Shown: positions 1 to 8,986, counted from the stretch's first letter. The stretch: DNA of 64,000 nucleotides from Streptomyces genisteinicus (GCF_014489615.1 NZ_CP060825.1:2273501-2337500), one strand, 5' to 3'. Notes: generated from the sequence alone by a model not told the origin. Made by a program: numbers and translations.

Positions 1-1110
1 GGTGGAGCCGGCGGCCGCGCCGGTGGCCGGGGCGAACTCCAGCGCGTCGTCGCCCTCCGCGTCGGTCACCCAGACCACGTGCTCCTCGCCGTCGGCGCGG
101 AAGGTGCGGGGCATCCGGGCGCGTACGCCGGGCTCGGTGGCGAGATCGCGGGCGGGGCCCTCGCGGTGGGTCACCCAGTGGATGCCGCCGCGGATCTCGA
201 CGGCACTGCCGCGGCCGGTGTGGTCGGGGGCGGCGGAGCCCACGTTGCGGTCCGCGGCGAGGACCCAGGGCTGGAGGTCGGCGCGCTGGCCGCCGAGGGC
301 GACGTCCAGGCGCCGGGGCGTGGCGTCGTCCAGGTCGTCGAGGATCCAGAGTTCGCCCGCGCTCGTCCACACGACACGGGTGCCGTCGGTGGCCGCGTGG
401 CGCGCGTAGAAGCCGTCGACGGGGCTGTGGCGCCGCAGTCCGGTCCCGTCGGGGAGCGACGAGTAGAGCGCGCCGACGCCCTCGTGGTCGGAGAGGAAGG
501 CGATCCGGCCGCCCACCCACAGCGGGTACTCGATGTTGCCGTCGAGGTCCTCGTGGACGCGGACGAAGCCGCCGTCCGCGGCGTCCTCGGACGACCGGAT
601 CCACAGCTTGCCCGCGGTGCCGCCCCGGTAACGCTTCCAGGCGGCGGCCTCGCGGCCCATGGTGGCCGACAGCAGCAGGGTCCTCGGCCCCTCGGCGAGG
701 TCGCCGACGGGCCCGTACGGCAGGACGTCCGCCGGGCCGCCGTCGAGCGGCACCGCGTGCGCCCAGGTGCGGCGGAAGGAGGCCCGGCCCTGGCTGGAGG
801 TCGCGAGGACCCGGCCGCCGGCCGTCCAGCCGCGCACGGTGGTCCGCACGCTGCCCCAGTGGGTCAGCCGCTCGGACGGCCCGCCGCCGACGGGCGCGAC
901 ATGCACCTCGGGTGCGCCGTCGCGGTACGAACTCCAGGCGACGCGGGCGCCGTCGGGCGAGATGCGCGGATGGTTGACGGGCATGTTGTCCGCGCTGACG
1001 CGCCACGCCCGGCCGCCGTCGAGCGGCGCCACCCAGACGTCGTCCTCGGCGGTGAAGGCGAGCAGTTCGCCGTGCAGATGGGGAAACCGGAGGTAGGCAG
1101 GGTGCGTCAC
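1..1110 (-). CDS. Tricorn-type S41 family protease, N-terminal part (runs off the window)
   Basis: 370 codons are present with no stop, so the gene continues beyond base 1. The GTG start at 1110 gives MTHPAYLRFPHLHGELLAF; the nearest upstream GTG at 1116 is in another frame and quickly meets TGA. The visible part reads as WD/PD40-like beta-propeller repeats, with recurring phrases of the type V(W/A)V-PLDGG and ISPDG. In the tricorn family the two propellers form the N-terminal half and feed peptides to a C-terminal PDZ plus serine-protease core of about 1,050 residues in total; that catalytic half lies outside the window. The family degrades oligopeptides downstream of the proteasome in the cytoplasm. 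Family assignment is confident; activity cannot be judged from this part. Confidence 0.85.
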   Translation of the reverse strand, partial: MTHPAYLRFPHLHGELLAFTAEDDVWVAPLDGGRAWRVSADNMPVNHPRISPDGARVAWSSYRDGAPEVHVAPVGGGPSERLTHWGSVRTTVRGWTAGGRVLATSSQGRASFRRTWAHAVPLDGGPADVLPYGPVGDLAEGPRTLLLSATMGREAAAWKRYRGGTAGKLWIRSSEDAADGGFVRVHEDLDGNIEYPLWVGGRIAFLSDHEGVGALYSSLPDGTGLRRHSPVDGFYARHAATDGTRVVWTSAGELWILDDLDDATPRRLDVALGGQRADLQPWVLAADRNVGSAAPDHTGRGSAVEIRGGIHWVTHREGPARDLATEPGVRARMPRTFRADGEEHVVWVTDAEGDDALEFAPATGAAAGST

Positions 1111-1155
1111 ACGCTCACCCTAGGGAAGTCCGGGCCCCGCCAGCAGGGCTTTGGA

Positions 1156-1674
1156 TCACTTCGCCGGATCGGCGGTGACGGTGACGGTCCTCGTGACGGT
1201 GACGGTGGGCTCCGGCCGGGGGTCCGACGGGCGCGGCGCACGGGAGGGCGCGGTCGTGGCGGCGGCCGAGCAGTCGCCCAGCATGGTGGCCTGGAAGACG
1301 ACCTTCCGGGCGATCCTGGCGGTCATGTCGCCCTTCACGCACACTCCGGCGCGCTCCTCGGTCACGGTGCCGTCCAGGGTGATGTCCCTGTCGTCGCCGG
1401 TCTCCCCCTCGCACTCCACCTCGACCTCGCGGGGCGCGGCGGTGGCGGCCGCCGTCCCGGCGTTGGCCTCCGCCTCCCGGGTCGCGGCCCTCGCGGAGCA
1501 GCTGAACCAGGCGACGTCGAACGTCAGCCGCTCCAGGGTGCTCGTCGCGGTGCGGTCGGTGGTGAGGGCGACCGCGGCCGAGTCCAGGCCGCCGGCGGCC
1601 GGCTGGCAGGCGGCGGCTCCGGCGACGGCGATCCCGCAGGCCCCGAACGCGGCCATGGTTCTCAGCAGCCTCAT
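1156..1674 (-). CDS. Small secreted lipoprotein, hypothetical
   Basis: 172 residues starting MRLLRTMAAFGACGIAVAG. The N-terminus is a short basic stretch, a hydrophobic core and a candidate lipobox Cys near residue 23 (AAAC-Q), so export and lipid anchoring are likely although the lipobox lacks the usual Leu at -3. The mature part has several Cys residues (CSAR, VECEG, GVCVK, GDCSA) that could form disulfides, and ends in a Thr/Val repeat (TVTVTRTVTVT) after a Pro-rich stretch. I recognise no catalytic domain. It lies 45 bp upstream of the tricorn start on the same strand and could be cotranscribed with it. Confidence 0.75.
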   Translation of the reverse strand: MRLLRTMAAFGACGIAVAGAAACQPAAGGLDSAAVALTTDRTATSTLERLTFDVAWFSCSARAATREAEANAGTAAATAAPREVEVECEGETGDDRDITLDGTVTEERAGVCVKGDMTARIARKVVFQATMLGDCSAAATTAPSRAPRPSDPRPEPTVTVTRTVTVTADPAK

Positions 1675-1763
1675 GGGCGGCAGGCTCCCACCTCGGGCCG
1701 GGCGCGCACCAGGGCCCTTGCGGCCACTTTCCCCCAAGGAGTGACGCCGCGGCCGGCCGGGCG

Positions 1764-2507
1764 TCAGGACCAGCGGCCGGTGCGCCCCAGCAGCAGCGCG
1801 GTCGCCGCCGTGCCCGCCGTCGAGGTGCGCAGCACGGTGCGGCCCAGCCGGTAGGGCCGGGCGCCCGCAGCGGCGAAGGCCGCCAACTCGTCCGGCGAGA
1901 CGCCGCCTTCGGGCCCCACGACGAGCACGATCGAGCCGGACGCGGGCAGTTCGGCCCCGGCGAGCGGCTCGGCGCCCTCCTCGTGCAGCACGGCGGCGAA
2001 ATCCGCGGCGGCCAGAAGTGCCGCGACCTGCTTGGTCGTCGCCGCCTCCGCCACCTCGGGGAACCGCAGCCTGCGCGCCTGCTTGCCCGCCTCCCGGGCC
2101 GTGGAACGCCATTTGGCGAGGGACTTGGCGCCGCGCTCGCCCTTCCACTGGGTGATGCAGCGGGCGGCGGCCCAGGGCACCACCGCGTCGACGCCGGTCT
2201 CCGTCATGGTCTCCACGGCGAGTTCGCCGCGGTCGCCCTTGGGCAGCGCCTGGACGACGGTGATGCGGGGCCGGGGTTCGGGCTCGGCGGGGCAGTCACG
2301 CACCTGGACGGTGAGCCGGTCCCGGCCTTCCGTCGCGTGCACGGTGCCCGCGGCGCCGCGGCCCGCGCCGTCGGTCAGGACGATCTCCTCGCCGGGTGCC
2401 AGCCGGCGCACCGAGACGGCGTGCCGGCCCTCGGGGCCGTCCAGCGTGACGAGGGCGCCGGGAGCGACGCCGTCGAGCGAGTCGACGACGAAAACGGGGG
2501 CGGTCAT
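1764..2507 (-). CDS. rsmE: 16S rRNA (uracil1498-N3)-methyltransferase RsmE
   Basis: 247 residues starting MTAPVFVVD, a normal RsmE length. The N-terminal ~75 residues form the PUA-like RNA-binding part (EGRHAVSVRRLAPGEEI). The C-terminal SPOUT domain carries the family signatures QALPKGDRGE, the SIVLVVGPEGG loop near residue 190, and LGRTVLRTSTAG, which belong to the SAM-binding knot. It methylates N3 of U1498 in assembled 30S subunits. The ATG overlaps the upstream monooxygenase stop as ATGA, so the two are translationally coupled. Confidence 0.95.
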   Translation of the reverse strand: MTAPVFVVDSLDGVAPGALVTLDGPEGRHAVSVRRLAPGEEIVLTDGAGRGAAGTVHATEGRDRLTVQVRDCPAEPEPRPRITVVQALPKGDRGELAVETMTETGVDAVVPWAAARCITQWKGERGAKSLAKWRSTAREAGKQARRLRFPEVAEAATTKQVAALLAAADFAAVLHEEGAEPLAGAELPASGSIVLVVGPEGGVSPDELAAFAAAGARPYRLGRTVLRTSTAGTAATALLLGRTGRWS

Positions 2508-3574
2508 CGGGTCCCTTCCTCGGCGAGCGGGGCCCGCGCGGAGTCGAGTTCGGCGGCGAGGACGTCGACGAGCCGCCCGGCGGGCAGCTCGCGGGCCAGC
2601 CGGTGGCCCTGCCCCGCCCACAGCGCCATGCCCTGCGCATCGCCGGCGGCCGCCGCCGCCCTGCGCAGCGGCGCGGTGAGGTGGTGGATCTCCGGGTACG
2701 CGGCGGCCGGAGCGTACGGGCCGTGTTCGCGCACGAACCGGTTGACCAGGCCGCGGGCGGGCCTGCCGGAGAAGGCCCGGGTCGACTCCGTGCGGGTGAA
2801 CAGCGGATCGGTCATCGCCTGCTTGTGCAGGGGGTGCGCCCCGGACTCGGGGCAGACCAGGAAGGCGGTGCCGAGCTGGGCGGCGCTCGCGCCGGCGGCG
2901 AGCACGGCGGCGATCTGCGATCCGCGCATCAGGCCGCCCGCGGCGATCACCGGCAGCCGGACGCTCTCCCGCACCAGGCCGAGGAGGGCGAGGAGGCCGA
3001 GGGCGCCGCCGGAGTCCGGGTCGTCGCGGTGGCTCCCCTGGTGTCCGCCGGCCTCGGCCCCCTGGACGCACACCGCGCCGGCGCCGGCCCGCTCGGCGGC
3101 CAGCGCCTCCTCGGGCGTGGTGACGGTGACCACGGTCGTGGTGCCGGCGGCGGCGAGCGCGGCGAGGGTCTCGCGGGAAGGGCAGCCGAAGGTGAAGGAG
3201 ACCACCGCGACGGGGTCGTCGGCGAGGACGGCCAGCTTCGCCGCGTAGTCGTCGTCGCCTCCCGCGCACGGGTCGCCGAGGGGCGTCCCGTACCGGGCGC
3301 TCTCGCCCGCGAGCCGGTCGCGGTACCGGCCGACGGCGGCCGGGTCGGCGCCGGAGTGCGGCATGAAGAGGTTCACGCCGAACGGCCGGGAGGTGAGGGA
3401 CCGGAGCCGCAGGATCTCCTGGCGCACACCGTCCGCGGTCCGGTAGCCGGCGGCGAGGAAACCGAGAGCGCCGGCCTCGCAGACGGCGGCGGCCAGCTCG
3501 GGGCACGAGGCGCCGCCCGCCATGGGCGCCTGCACGATCGGGTGGCGGCTCAGACCGGTCAGCGCGGACGACAT
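2504..3574 (-). CDS. Nitronate monooxygenase (2-nitropropane dioxygenase family)
   Basis: 356 residues starting MSSALTGLSRHPIVQAPMAGG. This is an FMN-dependent TIM barrel of the NMO family that oxidises alkyl nitronates to carbonyls. Visible hallmarks are PIVQAPMAGGAS at the N-terminus, the AGYRTAD segment, PFGVNLFMPH, GAEAGGHQGS with the catalytic-type His, and the phosphate-binding strand PVIAAGGLMRG. It overlaps rsmE by 4 bp, an arrangement common in streptomycetes although the functions seem unrelated. The true physiological substrate is unknown for most members. Confidence 0.9.
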   Translation of the reverse strand: MSSALTGLSRHPIVQAPMAGGASCPELAAAVCEAGALGFLAAGYRTADGVRQEILRLRSLTSRPFGVNLFMPHSGADPAAVGRYRDRLAGESARYGTPLGDPCAGGDDDYAAKLAVLADDPVAVVSFTFGCPSRETLAALAAAGTTTVVTVTTPEEALAAERAGAGAVCVQGAEAGGHQGSHRDDPDSGGALGLLALLGLVRESVRLPVIAAGGLMRGSQIAAVLAAGASAAQLGTAFLVCPESGAHPLHKQAMTDPLFTRTESTRAFSGRPARGLVNRFVREHGPYAPAAAYPEIHHLTAPLRRAAAAAGDAQGMALWAGQGHRLARELPAGRLVDVLAAELDSARAPLAEEGTR

Positions 3575-3653
3575 GCACGCATCGTCCCACGTCCCGGCGG
3601 GTGCGCCGCGCCCCGCCCCTGCGGCGGCGGGCCCGGAGGGGGCTCACCCGGGC

Positions 3654-3679
3654 GGCCCCGGCGCGATGCGGCCGGGGCC
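3654..3679 (-). terminator. Inverted repeat after dnaJ
   Basis: A perfect 9-bp stem (GGCCCCGGC / GCCGGGGCC) with an 8-nt loop lies about 40 bp past the dnaJ stop. There is no T tract, as is usual for high-GC actinomycete terminators. It probably ends the hrcA-dnaJ transcript. Confidence 0.5.
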
Positions 3680-3718
3680 CATCCGGATCGGGGCACGCGG
3701 CCCCGGTCCGGACACGGC

Positions 3719-4852
3719 TCAGCGGCCGTTGAAGGCGTCCTTCAGACGCGAGAAGAGACCCTGCTGTCCCGGCTGGAACTGGCCCGTCGGACGCTCCTCG
3801 CCGCGCAGCTTGGCGATCTCCCGCAGCAGGCGCTCCTGCTCCGGGTCGAGCTTCGTCGGCGTGGTGACCTCGACGTGCACGATCAGGTCGCCGCGGCCGC
3901 CGCCGCGCAGATGCGTGATGCCGCGCCCGTGCAGCGGGATCGACTGGCCGGACTGGGTGCCGGGCCGGATGTCGACCTCCTCCAGGCCGTCGAGCGTCTC
4001 CAGCGGGCACTTGGTGCCCAGGGCCGCCGCCGTCATGGGGATGGTCACCGTGCAGTGGAGGTCGTCGCCGCGCCGCTGGAAGACGGGGTGGGCGATCTCG
4101 TGGATCTCCACGTACAGGTCGCCGGCGGGGCCGCCGCCGGGGCCGACCTCGCCCTCGCCCGCGAGCTGGATGCGGGTGCCGTTGTCCACGCCCGCCGGGA
4201 TCTTCACGGTGAGCGTGCGGCGGGAGCGGATGCGGCCGTCTCCGGCGCACTCCGGGCACGGCGTGGGCACGACCGTGCCGAAGCCCTGGCACTGCGGGCA
4301 GGGGCGTGAGGTCATGACCTGGCCGAGGAAGGACCGGGTCACCTGGGAGACCTCGCCGCGGCCGCGGCACATGTCACAGGTCTGCGCGGAGGTCCCCGGT
4401 GCCGCACCCTCGCCGGAGCAGGTGGTGCAGACCACGGCCGTGTCGACCTGGATGTCCTTGGTGGTGCCGAAGGCGGCCTCGTTGAGGTCGATCTCCAGCC
4501 GGATCATCGCGTCCTGGCCGCGCCGGGTGCGCGAGCGCGGGCCGCGCTGCGAAGCCGTGCCGAAGAAGGCGTCCATGATGTCGGAGAAGTTGCCGAAGCC
4601 ACCCGCCCCGAAGCCGCCCGCGCCGCCGCCCGCCTGGGACAGCGGGTCGCCGCCGAGGTCGTAGACCTGCTTCTTCTGCGGGTCCGACAGCACCTCGTAC
4701 GCGGCGTTGATCTCCTTGAAGCGCTCCTGCGTCTTCGGATCCGGATTCACATCCGGGTGGAGTTCGCGCGCAAGACGGCGGAAGGCCTTCTTGATCTCGT
4801 CCTGGGACGCGTCGCGGCGTACGCCGAGTACGGCGTAGTAGTCCGTGGCCAC
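3719..4852 (-). CDS. dnaJ: Chaperone protein DnaJ (Hsp40), HrcA-operon copy
   Basis: 377 residues with a GTG start directly abutting the hrcA stop (TAA-GTG, no gap). The J domain at residues 1-70 contains HPD (ARELHPDVN). A Gly/Phe-rich linker follows at about 72-95. The zinc-binding region has four CxxCxGxG motifs (CTTCSGEG, CDMCRGRG, CPQCQGFG, CPECAGDG), and the C-terminal peptide-binding domain follows. It stimulates DnaK ATPase and binds unfolded clients. Because it sits in the hrcA operon rather than with dnaK-grpE-hspR, it corresponds to the second DnaJ of streptomycetes. Expression should follow HrcA/CIRCE. Confidence 0.97.
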   Translation of the reverse strand: MATDYYAVLGVRRDASQDEIKKAFRRLARELHPDVNPDPKTQERFKEINAAYEVLSDPQKKQVYDLGGDPLSQAGGGAGGFGAGGFGNFSDIMDAFFGTASQRGPRSRTRRGQDAMIRLEIDLNEAAFGTTKDIQVDTAVVCTTCSGEGAAPGTSAQTCDMCRGRGEVSQVTRSFLGQVMTSRPCPQCQGFGTVVPTPCPECAGDGRIRSRRTLTVKIPAGVDNGTRIQLAGEGEVGPGGGPAGDLYVEIHEIAHPVFQRRGDDLHCTVTIPMTAAALGTKCPLETLDGLEEVDIRPGTQSGQSIPLHGRGITHLRGGGRGDLIVHVEVTTPTKLDPEQERLLREIAKLRGEERPTGQFQPGQQGLFSRLKDAFNGR

Positions 4853-5869
4853 TTACGACTCCGCCAGGATCTGTCCGACGTAACGTGCCACTGCGCGTAC
4901 CGCTCCCATCGTTCCGGGGTAGTCCATGCGGGTCGGTCCGACCACGCCGAGTTTGGCGACTGCTTCGCCGCCCGAACCGTAACCGACCGAGACGACGGAC
5001 GTGGAGTTCAGTCCCTCGTGGGCGTTCTCGTGCCCGATTCTCACGGTCATGCCCGATTCCTTGGCCTCGCCGAGCAGCTTGAGGAGCACGACCTGCTCCT
5101 CCAGCGCCTCCAGCACCGGCCTGATCGTCAGGGGGAAGTCGTGACCGAAGCGGGTCAGATTGGCGGTGCCGCCGATCATGAGCCGTTCCTCGGTCTCCTC
5201 CACCAGGGTCTCCAGCAGGGTCGCGAGGACCGTGGAGACCGTCCCGCGGTCCTCGGCCTCGAACGACTCCGGCAGGTCCTGCACCAGCGTCGGCACGTCC
5301 GCGAAGCGGCGCCCGACGACCCGGCTGTTGAGCCGGGCCCGCAGGTCGGCGAGGGAGGTCTCGCCGAACGGCGCCGGGCAGTCGACCAGCCGCTGCTCCA
5401 CCCGTCCCGTGTCCGTGATCAGCACGAGCATCAGGCGGGCGGGGGCCAGCGACAGCAGTTCCACGTGCCGGACCGTCGAGCGGGTCAGCGACGGGTACTG
5501 CACGACGGCGACCTGGCGCGTCAGCTGCGCGAGCAGCCGCACCGTGCGCGCGACGACGTCGTCGAGGTCGACGGCCCCGTCGAGGAAGTTCTGGATGGCC
5601 CGGCGCTCCGGGGTGGACAGGGGCTTCACTCCGGCGAGTCTGTCGACGAAGAGGCGGTAGCCCTTGTCCGTGGGGATCCGGCCCGCGCTGGTGTGCGGCT
5701 GGGCGATGAAGCCCTCCTCCTCCAGCACGGCCATGTCGTTGCGCACGGTGGCCGGGGAGACGCCCAGCCGGTGCCGCTCGGTCAGCGCCTTGGAGCCGAC
5801 GGGCTCCTCGGTGCCGACGTAGTCCTGGACGATGGCGCGCAGCACCTCGAGCCTGCGTTCGCTGAGCAT
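4853..5869 (-). CDS. hrcA: Heat-inducible transcription repressor HrcA
   Basis: 338 residues starting [18 protein letters not shown]. An in-frame GTG at 5932 would add 21 residues, but those codons overlap the CIRCE operator and the shorter form has the usual family length. The N-terminal winged helix (residues 1-75, with [20 protein letters not shown]) binds CIRCE. The rest is a GAF-like dimerisation domain with the conserved DSEEG-type region replaced by [10 protein letters not shown]. In this lineage HrcA represses groE genes and its own operon and is released on heat shock. The CIRCE site lies 57 bp upstream of the start, so autoregulation is expected. Confidence 0.97.
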   Translation of the reverse strand: MLSERRLEVLRAIVQDYVGTEEPVGSKALTERHRLGVSPATVRNDMAVLEEEGFIAQPHTSAGRIPTDKGYRLFVDRLAGVKPLSTPERRAIQNFLDGAVDLDDVVARTVRLLAQLTRQVAVVQYPSLTRSTVRHVELLSLAPARLMLVLITDTGRVEQRLVDCPAPFGETSLADLRARLNSRVVGRRFADVPTLVQDLPESFEAEDRGTVSTVLATLLETLVEETEERLMIGGTANLTRFGHDFPLTIRPVLEALEEQVVLLKLLGEAKESGMTVRIGHENAHEGLNSTSVVSVGYGSGGEAVAKLGVVGPTRMDYPGTMGAVRAVARYVGQILAES

Positions 5870-5925
5870 CGCGCGCACCTCCAGCTGCCGTGTCTGATCC
5901 CTTGGCGGTCTTCCCTGGCTCTCGC

Positions 5926-5952
5926 CTGGCACTCGATACGGCCGAGTGCCAG
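5926..5952 (-). promoter_or_regulatory. CIRCE operator for HrcA
   Basis: A perfect inverted repeat of two 9-nt arms, CTGGCACTC and GAGTGCCAG, separated by exactly 9 nt. This is the canonical CIRCE layout (TTAGCACTC-N9-GAGTGCTAA) with changes only at the outer bases. It lies between the candidate promoter and hrcA, where bound HrcA would block transcription. Confidence 0.95.
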
Positions 5953-5965
5953 CGGTCCCCCGGTC

Positions 5966-5996
5966 AGTGTACGGCTGCGGGGTACGCCCCTAGCAA
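5966..5996 (-). promoter_or_regulatory. Candidate promoter of hrcA-dnaJ
   Basis: On the minus strand TTGCTA (5991-5996) and TACACT (5966-5971) are 19 bp apart, resembling -35 and -10 hexamers of a primary sigma factor. The -10 ends 14 bp before CIRCE. Spacing is longer than ideal, so this is suggestive only. Confidence 0.4.
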
Positions 5997-6081
5997 GGGT
6001 GACCGACCACCGGGTCGGGAGAACGGCCCCGCTCAGGCGTCCCGGCCCGCCGGGAGGGTGCGAGCCGATAGCGTCGCCCCC

Positions 6082-6801
6082 ATGGACGTCGCATGGGAAG
6101 ACCTCGGCTGGGAACGGCTGGCGGACGGCGTCGCCCGCCGCAGGCTGCCCGGCTGGGACGCGACCGTCGGCGTGGTCGCCGGCGAGGACGCGGTGCTGCT
6201 CTACGACACGGGATCCACCCTCCGCGAGGGCGCCGGGATCCGGCGCGAACTGCAGTCCCTGCTGGGCCGCCGAGTGACACATGTCGCACTGAGCCACCCC
6301 CACTTCGACCACGTCCTCGGCACGGCCGTCTTCGCGGGGGCCGAGGTCTACGGGGCGGTGGGCCTGGACGGGCTGCTGCGGCGGGAGGGCGACGCCCTCC
6401 GGCAGGACGCCGTGCGGCACGGGGTGTCGCCCGAGGAGGCCGCCGAGGCTGCGGACGTGCTGGTCGTGCCGCACCACGCGGTGAGCGGCGAGTGCGCGAT
6501 CGACCTGGGCGGCCGGCAGGCGGTGCTCGCCGACGCGGGCCCCGGCCACAGTGGCCACGACCTGGCGCTCCTGGTGCCCGGCACCCCGGACGTCGTGTTC
6601 TGCGGCGATCTCGTGGAGGAGTCCGGGGAGCCGCAGGCGGGGCCGGACGCGGTCGGTCCGCGCTGGCCGGCCGCGCTCGACCGGCTGCTGGCCCTCGGCG
6701 GCCCCCACGCGCGGTACGTGCCGGGTCACGGGGCGGTCGTGGACGCGGAGTTCGTCCGCCGGCAGCGCGGTGAACTGGCGGCGCGTTTCGGCGTGTCGTA
6801 G
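6082..6801 (+). CDS. MBL-fold metallo-hydrolase
   Basis: 239 residues starting MDVAWEDLGWERLADGVARR. The metallo-beta-lactamase fold is shown by HPHFDH (the HxHxDH zinc site, near residue 75), the GHSGHD segment near 155, CGDLVEES with the bridging Asp, and the terminal PGHG His. It is a single-domain member of about normal size with no substrate-specifying extra domain, so only general hydrolase activity can be inferred. It diverges from hrcA and is followed 27 bp later by the DUF3097 gene. Confidence 0.88.
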   Translation: MDVAWEDLGWERLADGVARRRLPGWDATVGVVAGEDAVLLYDTGSTLREGAGIRRELQSLLGRRVTHVALSHPHFDHVLGTAVFAGAEVYGAVGLDGLLRREGDALRQDAVRHGVSPEEAAEAADVLVVPHHAVSGECAIDLGGRQAVLADAGPGHSGHDLALLVPGTPDVVFCGDLVEESGEPQAGPDAVGPRWPAALDRLLALGGPHARYVPGHGAVVDAEFVRRQRGELAARFGVS

Positions 6802-6828
6802 GACGTCCGGCCCGTATGGTCATCCGAT

Positions 6829-7638
6829 ATGCGCAGCTACAGCCCTGATCTGACGCCGCCCTGGAAGCGGCGGACCCCCGCCCCCGAGGTCCCGGCCGAG
6901 CCGGACCTGGTGGTCGAGGAGGTCTCCACCGGCTTCTGCGGGGCGGTCGTCCGCTGCGAGGCGGGGACGGTCACCCTGGAGGACCGCTTCGGCAAGCACC
7001 GGGTCTTCCCGATGGAGCCGCGCGGCTTCCTGCTGGAGGGCCGGACCGTGACCCTGGTGCGGCCCCCGTCCGACGCCCCGGCGCGCCCCTCCCGGACGGC
7101 CTCGGGTTCGGTCGCGGTCCCGGGTGCCCGAGCGCGCGTCGCCCGGGCCGGACGCATCTACGTGGAGGGCCGCCACGACGCCGAACTGGTCGAGCGCGTC
7201 TGGGGCGACGACCTGCGCGTCGAGGGCGTCGTCGTCGAGTACCTGGAGGGCGTCGACGACCTGCCCGCGATCGTCGAGAGCTTCGGGCCCGGGCCGGACG
7301 CCCGCCTCGGCGTGCTGGTCGACCACCTGGTCACCGGATCGAAGGAGTCCCGGATCGCCGCCGCCGTGACCGACCCGCACGTGCTCGTGGTCGGCCATCC
7401 GTACATCGACGTGTGGGAGGCCGTGAAGCCGGCCTCGGTCGGGATCCCCGCCTGGCCCTCGGTCCCCCGGGGCCAGGACTGGAAGACGGGCGTCTGCCGC
7501 GCCCTGGGCTGGCCGGAGAACACGGGCGCCGCCTGGCAGCACATCCTCTCCCGCGTCCGCTCCTACAAGGACCTGGAACCGGAGCTGCTGGGGCGGGTGG
7601 AGGAGCTGATCGACTTCGTCACGGAGCCGGAGGGGTAG
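6829..7638 (+). CDS. DUF3097 family protein
   Basis: 269 residues starting MRSYSPDLTPPWKRRTPAPE. The N-terminal ~80 residues form a small beta-rich segment (TGFCGAVVRCEAG...VTLEDRFGKHRVF). The C-terminal ~160 residues have an alternating alpha/beta pattern with YVEGRHDAEL (Glu113, Asp117) and GVLVDHLVTGSKES (Asp165), reminiscent of a Toprim fold. The family is widespread in actinobacteria and has no assigned function that I know. It follows the MBL gene on the same strand and converges on hemW with a 12-bp gap. Confidence 0.85.
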   Translation: MRSYSPDLTPPWKRRTPAPEVPAEPDLVVEEVSTGFCGAVVRCEAGTVTLEDRFGKHRVFPMEPRGFLLEGRTVTLVRPPSDAPARPSRTASGSVAVPGARARVARAGRIYVEGRHDAELVERVWGDDLRVEGVVVEYLEGVDDLPAIVESFGPGPDARLGVLVDHLVTGSKESRIAAAVTDPHVLVVGHPYIDVWEAVKPASVGIPAWPSVPRGQDWKTGVCRALGWPENTGAAWQHILSRVRSYKDLEPELLGRVEELIDFVTEPEG

Positions 7639-7650
7639 CCGCCGGGGCGC

Positions 7651-8883
7651 TCAGTCGACCAGGTCCCGGACGACCGCGTCCGCCAGCAGGCGTCCCCGCA
7701 GGGTCAGCACGGCGCGGCCGGCCGCGTAGGGCCCCGGCTCCAGCAGGCCGTCGCGCAGGGCCTGGCCGGCGGCGGCCAGGCCCGCCTCGCGCAGCAGGGA
7801 CAGCGGCACGCCCTCGCGCAGCCGCAGCTCCAGCAGGATGCGCTCGACGCGCCGGTCCTCGTCCGTCAGCAGCTCGCGCCCCGCGCCGGGGGAACGGCCC
7901 CCGGCCAGGGCGGCCGCGTATGCGCCGGGATGCTTGACGTTCCACCAGCGCACGCCGCCGACGTGGCTGTGCGCCCCGGGGCCGGCGCCCCACCAGTCGG
8001 CTCCGCGCCAGTACAGCTCGTTGTGGAGGCAGCGCCCGGCCTCGGACGTGGCCCAGTTGGACACCTCGTACCAGTCGAAGCCCGCCGCGCCGAGCACCTC
8101 GTCGGCGATCAGGTAGCGGTCGGCGTGCACGTCGTCGTCGGTCATCGGGACCTCGCCGCGCTTGATGCGGCGGGCCAGTCCGGTGCCCTCCTCGACGATG
8201 AGGGCGTACGCCGACACATGGTCCGGACCCGCGCCGACCGCGGCGCTCAGCGACGCCCGCCAGTCGTCGTCGCTCTCGCCGGGAGTGCCGTAGATCAGGT
8301 CGAGGTTGACGTGGTCGAAGCCGGCGGCGCGGGCCTCGGCCACGCAGGCCTCGGGCCGGCCGGGGGTGTGGGTGCGGTCCAGCACCTTGAGCACGTGCTG
8401 CCGGGCGCTCTGCATGCCGAAGGAGATCCGGTTGAAGCCGCCCTCGCGCAGCGTGGCCAGATAGGCGGGGTCCACCGACTCGGGGTTGGCCTCCGTGGTG
8501 ATCTCCGCGTCGTCGGCGAGGCCGAACTCCTGCCGCACGGCGTCCAGCATGCGCACCAGGTCACCCGCGGCCAGCAGAGTCGGCGTGCCGCCGCCGACGA
8601 AGACCGTGCGCACCGGGCGGGGGTCGTCGCCCAGCACCTTGCGGGCGAGCCGGACCTCGTCGGCGAGGGTGTCGGCGTAGTTGTCGCGCGAGGCGAGCAC
8701 TCCGCCGGACCCGCGCAGCTCGGTGGCGGTGTAGGTGTTGAAGTCGCAGTAGCCGCATCGGGTCGCGCAGTAGGGCACGTGCAGGTAGAACGCGAGCGGC
8801 CGCTCGCCGGCGCCGGCGAGCGCGGACGCGGGGAGCGTGCCGTCGTCGGGCACGGGCTCGCCGTCGGGCAGTACGGAAGGCAT
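7651..8883 (-). CDS. hemW: Radical-SAM heme chaperone HemW (coproporphyrinogen oxidase-like)
   Basis: 410 residues from the ATG at 8883; a GTG at 8901 would add six residues and is less likely. The radical-SAM cluster motif CX3CX2C is at Cys39, Cys43 and Cys46 (YCATRCGYCDF). Further signatures are GGGTPTLL, EANPESVD and RISFGMQS. The first Cys spacing and the lack of the extra HemN-specific N-terminal region fit HemW, which binds heme and hands it to client proteins, rather than oxygen-independent HemN. The gene stands alone, with a tandem repeat just upstream of its start. Confidence 0.9.
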   Translation of the reverse strand: MPSVLPDGEPVPDDGTLPASALAGAGERPLAFYLHVPYCATRCGYCDFNTYTATELRGSGGVLASRDNYADTLADEVRLARKVLGDDPRPVRTVFVGGGTPTLLAAGDLVRMLDAVRQEFGLADDAEITTEANPESVDPAYLATLREGGFNRISFGMQSARQHVLKVLDRTHTPGRPEACVAEARAAGFDHVNLDLIYGTPGESDDDWRASLSAAVGAGPDHVSAYALIVEEGTGLARRIKRGEVPMTDDDVHADRYLIADEVLGAAGFDWYEVSNWATSEAGRCLHNELYWRGADWWGAGPGAHSHVGGVRWWNVKHPGAYAAALAGGRSPGAGRELLTDEDRRVERILLELRLREGVPLSLLREAGLAAAGQALRDGLLEPGPYAAGRAVLTLRGRLLADAVVRDLVD

Positions 8884-8922
8884 GCCCCCATTGTCCGCCA
8901 CCGCCGCCCGCGCCCCGCACCA

Positions 8923-8986
8923 CGGGCGGCGGGCTCCGGGCGGCGGGCTCCGGGCGGCAGGCTCCGGGCGGCAGGCTCCGGGCGGC
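8923..8986. repeat. 14-bp tandem repeat upstream of hemW
   Basis: Four full copies of a 14-bp unit, CGGGCGGCRGGCTC (8923-8936, 8937-8950, 8951-8964, 8965-8978), plus 8 bp of a fifth. Copies 1-2 have G and copies 3-4 have A at the variable position. The repeat lies between the hemW start and the stop of the phosphatase gene, in the hemW promoter region. Confidence 0.95.
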
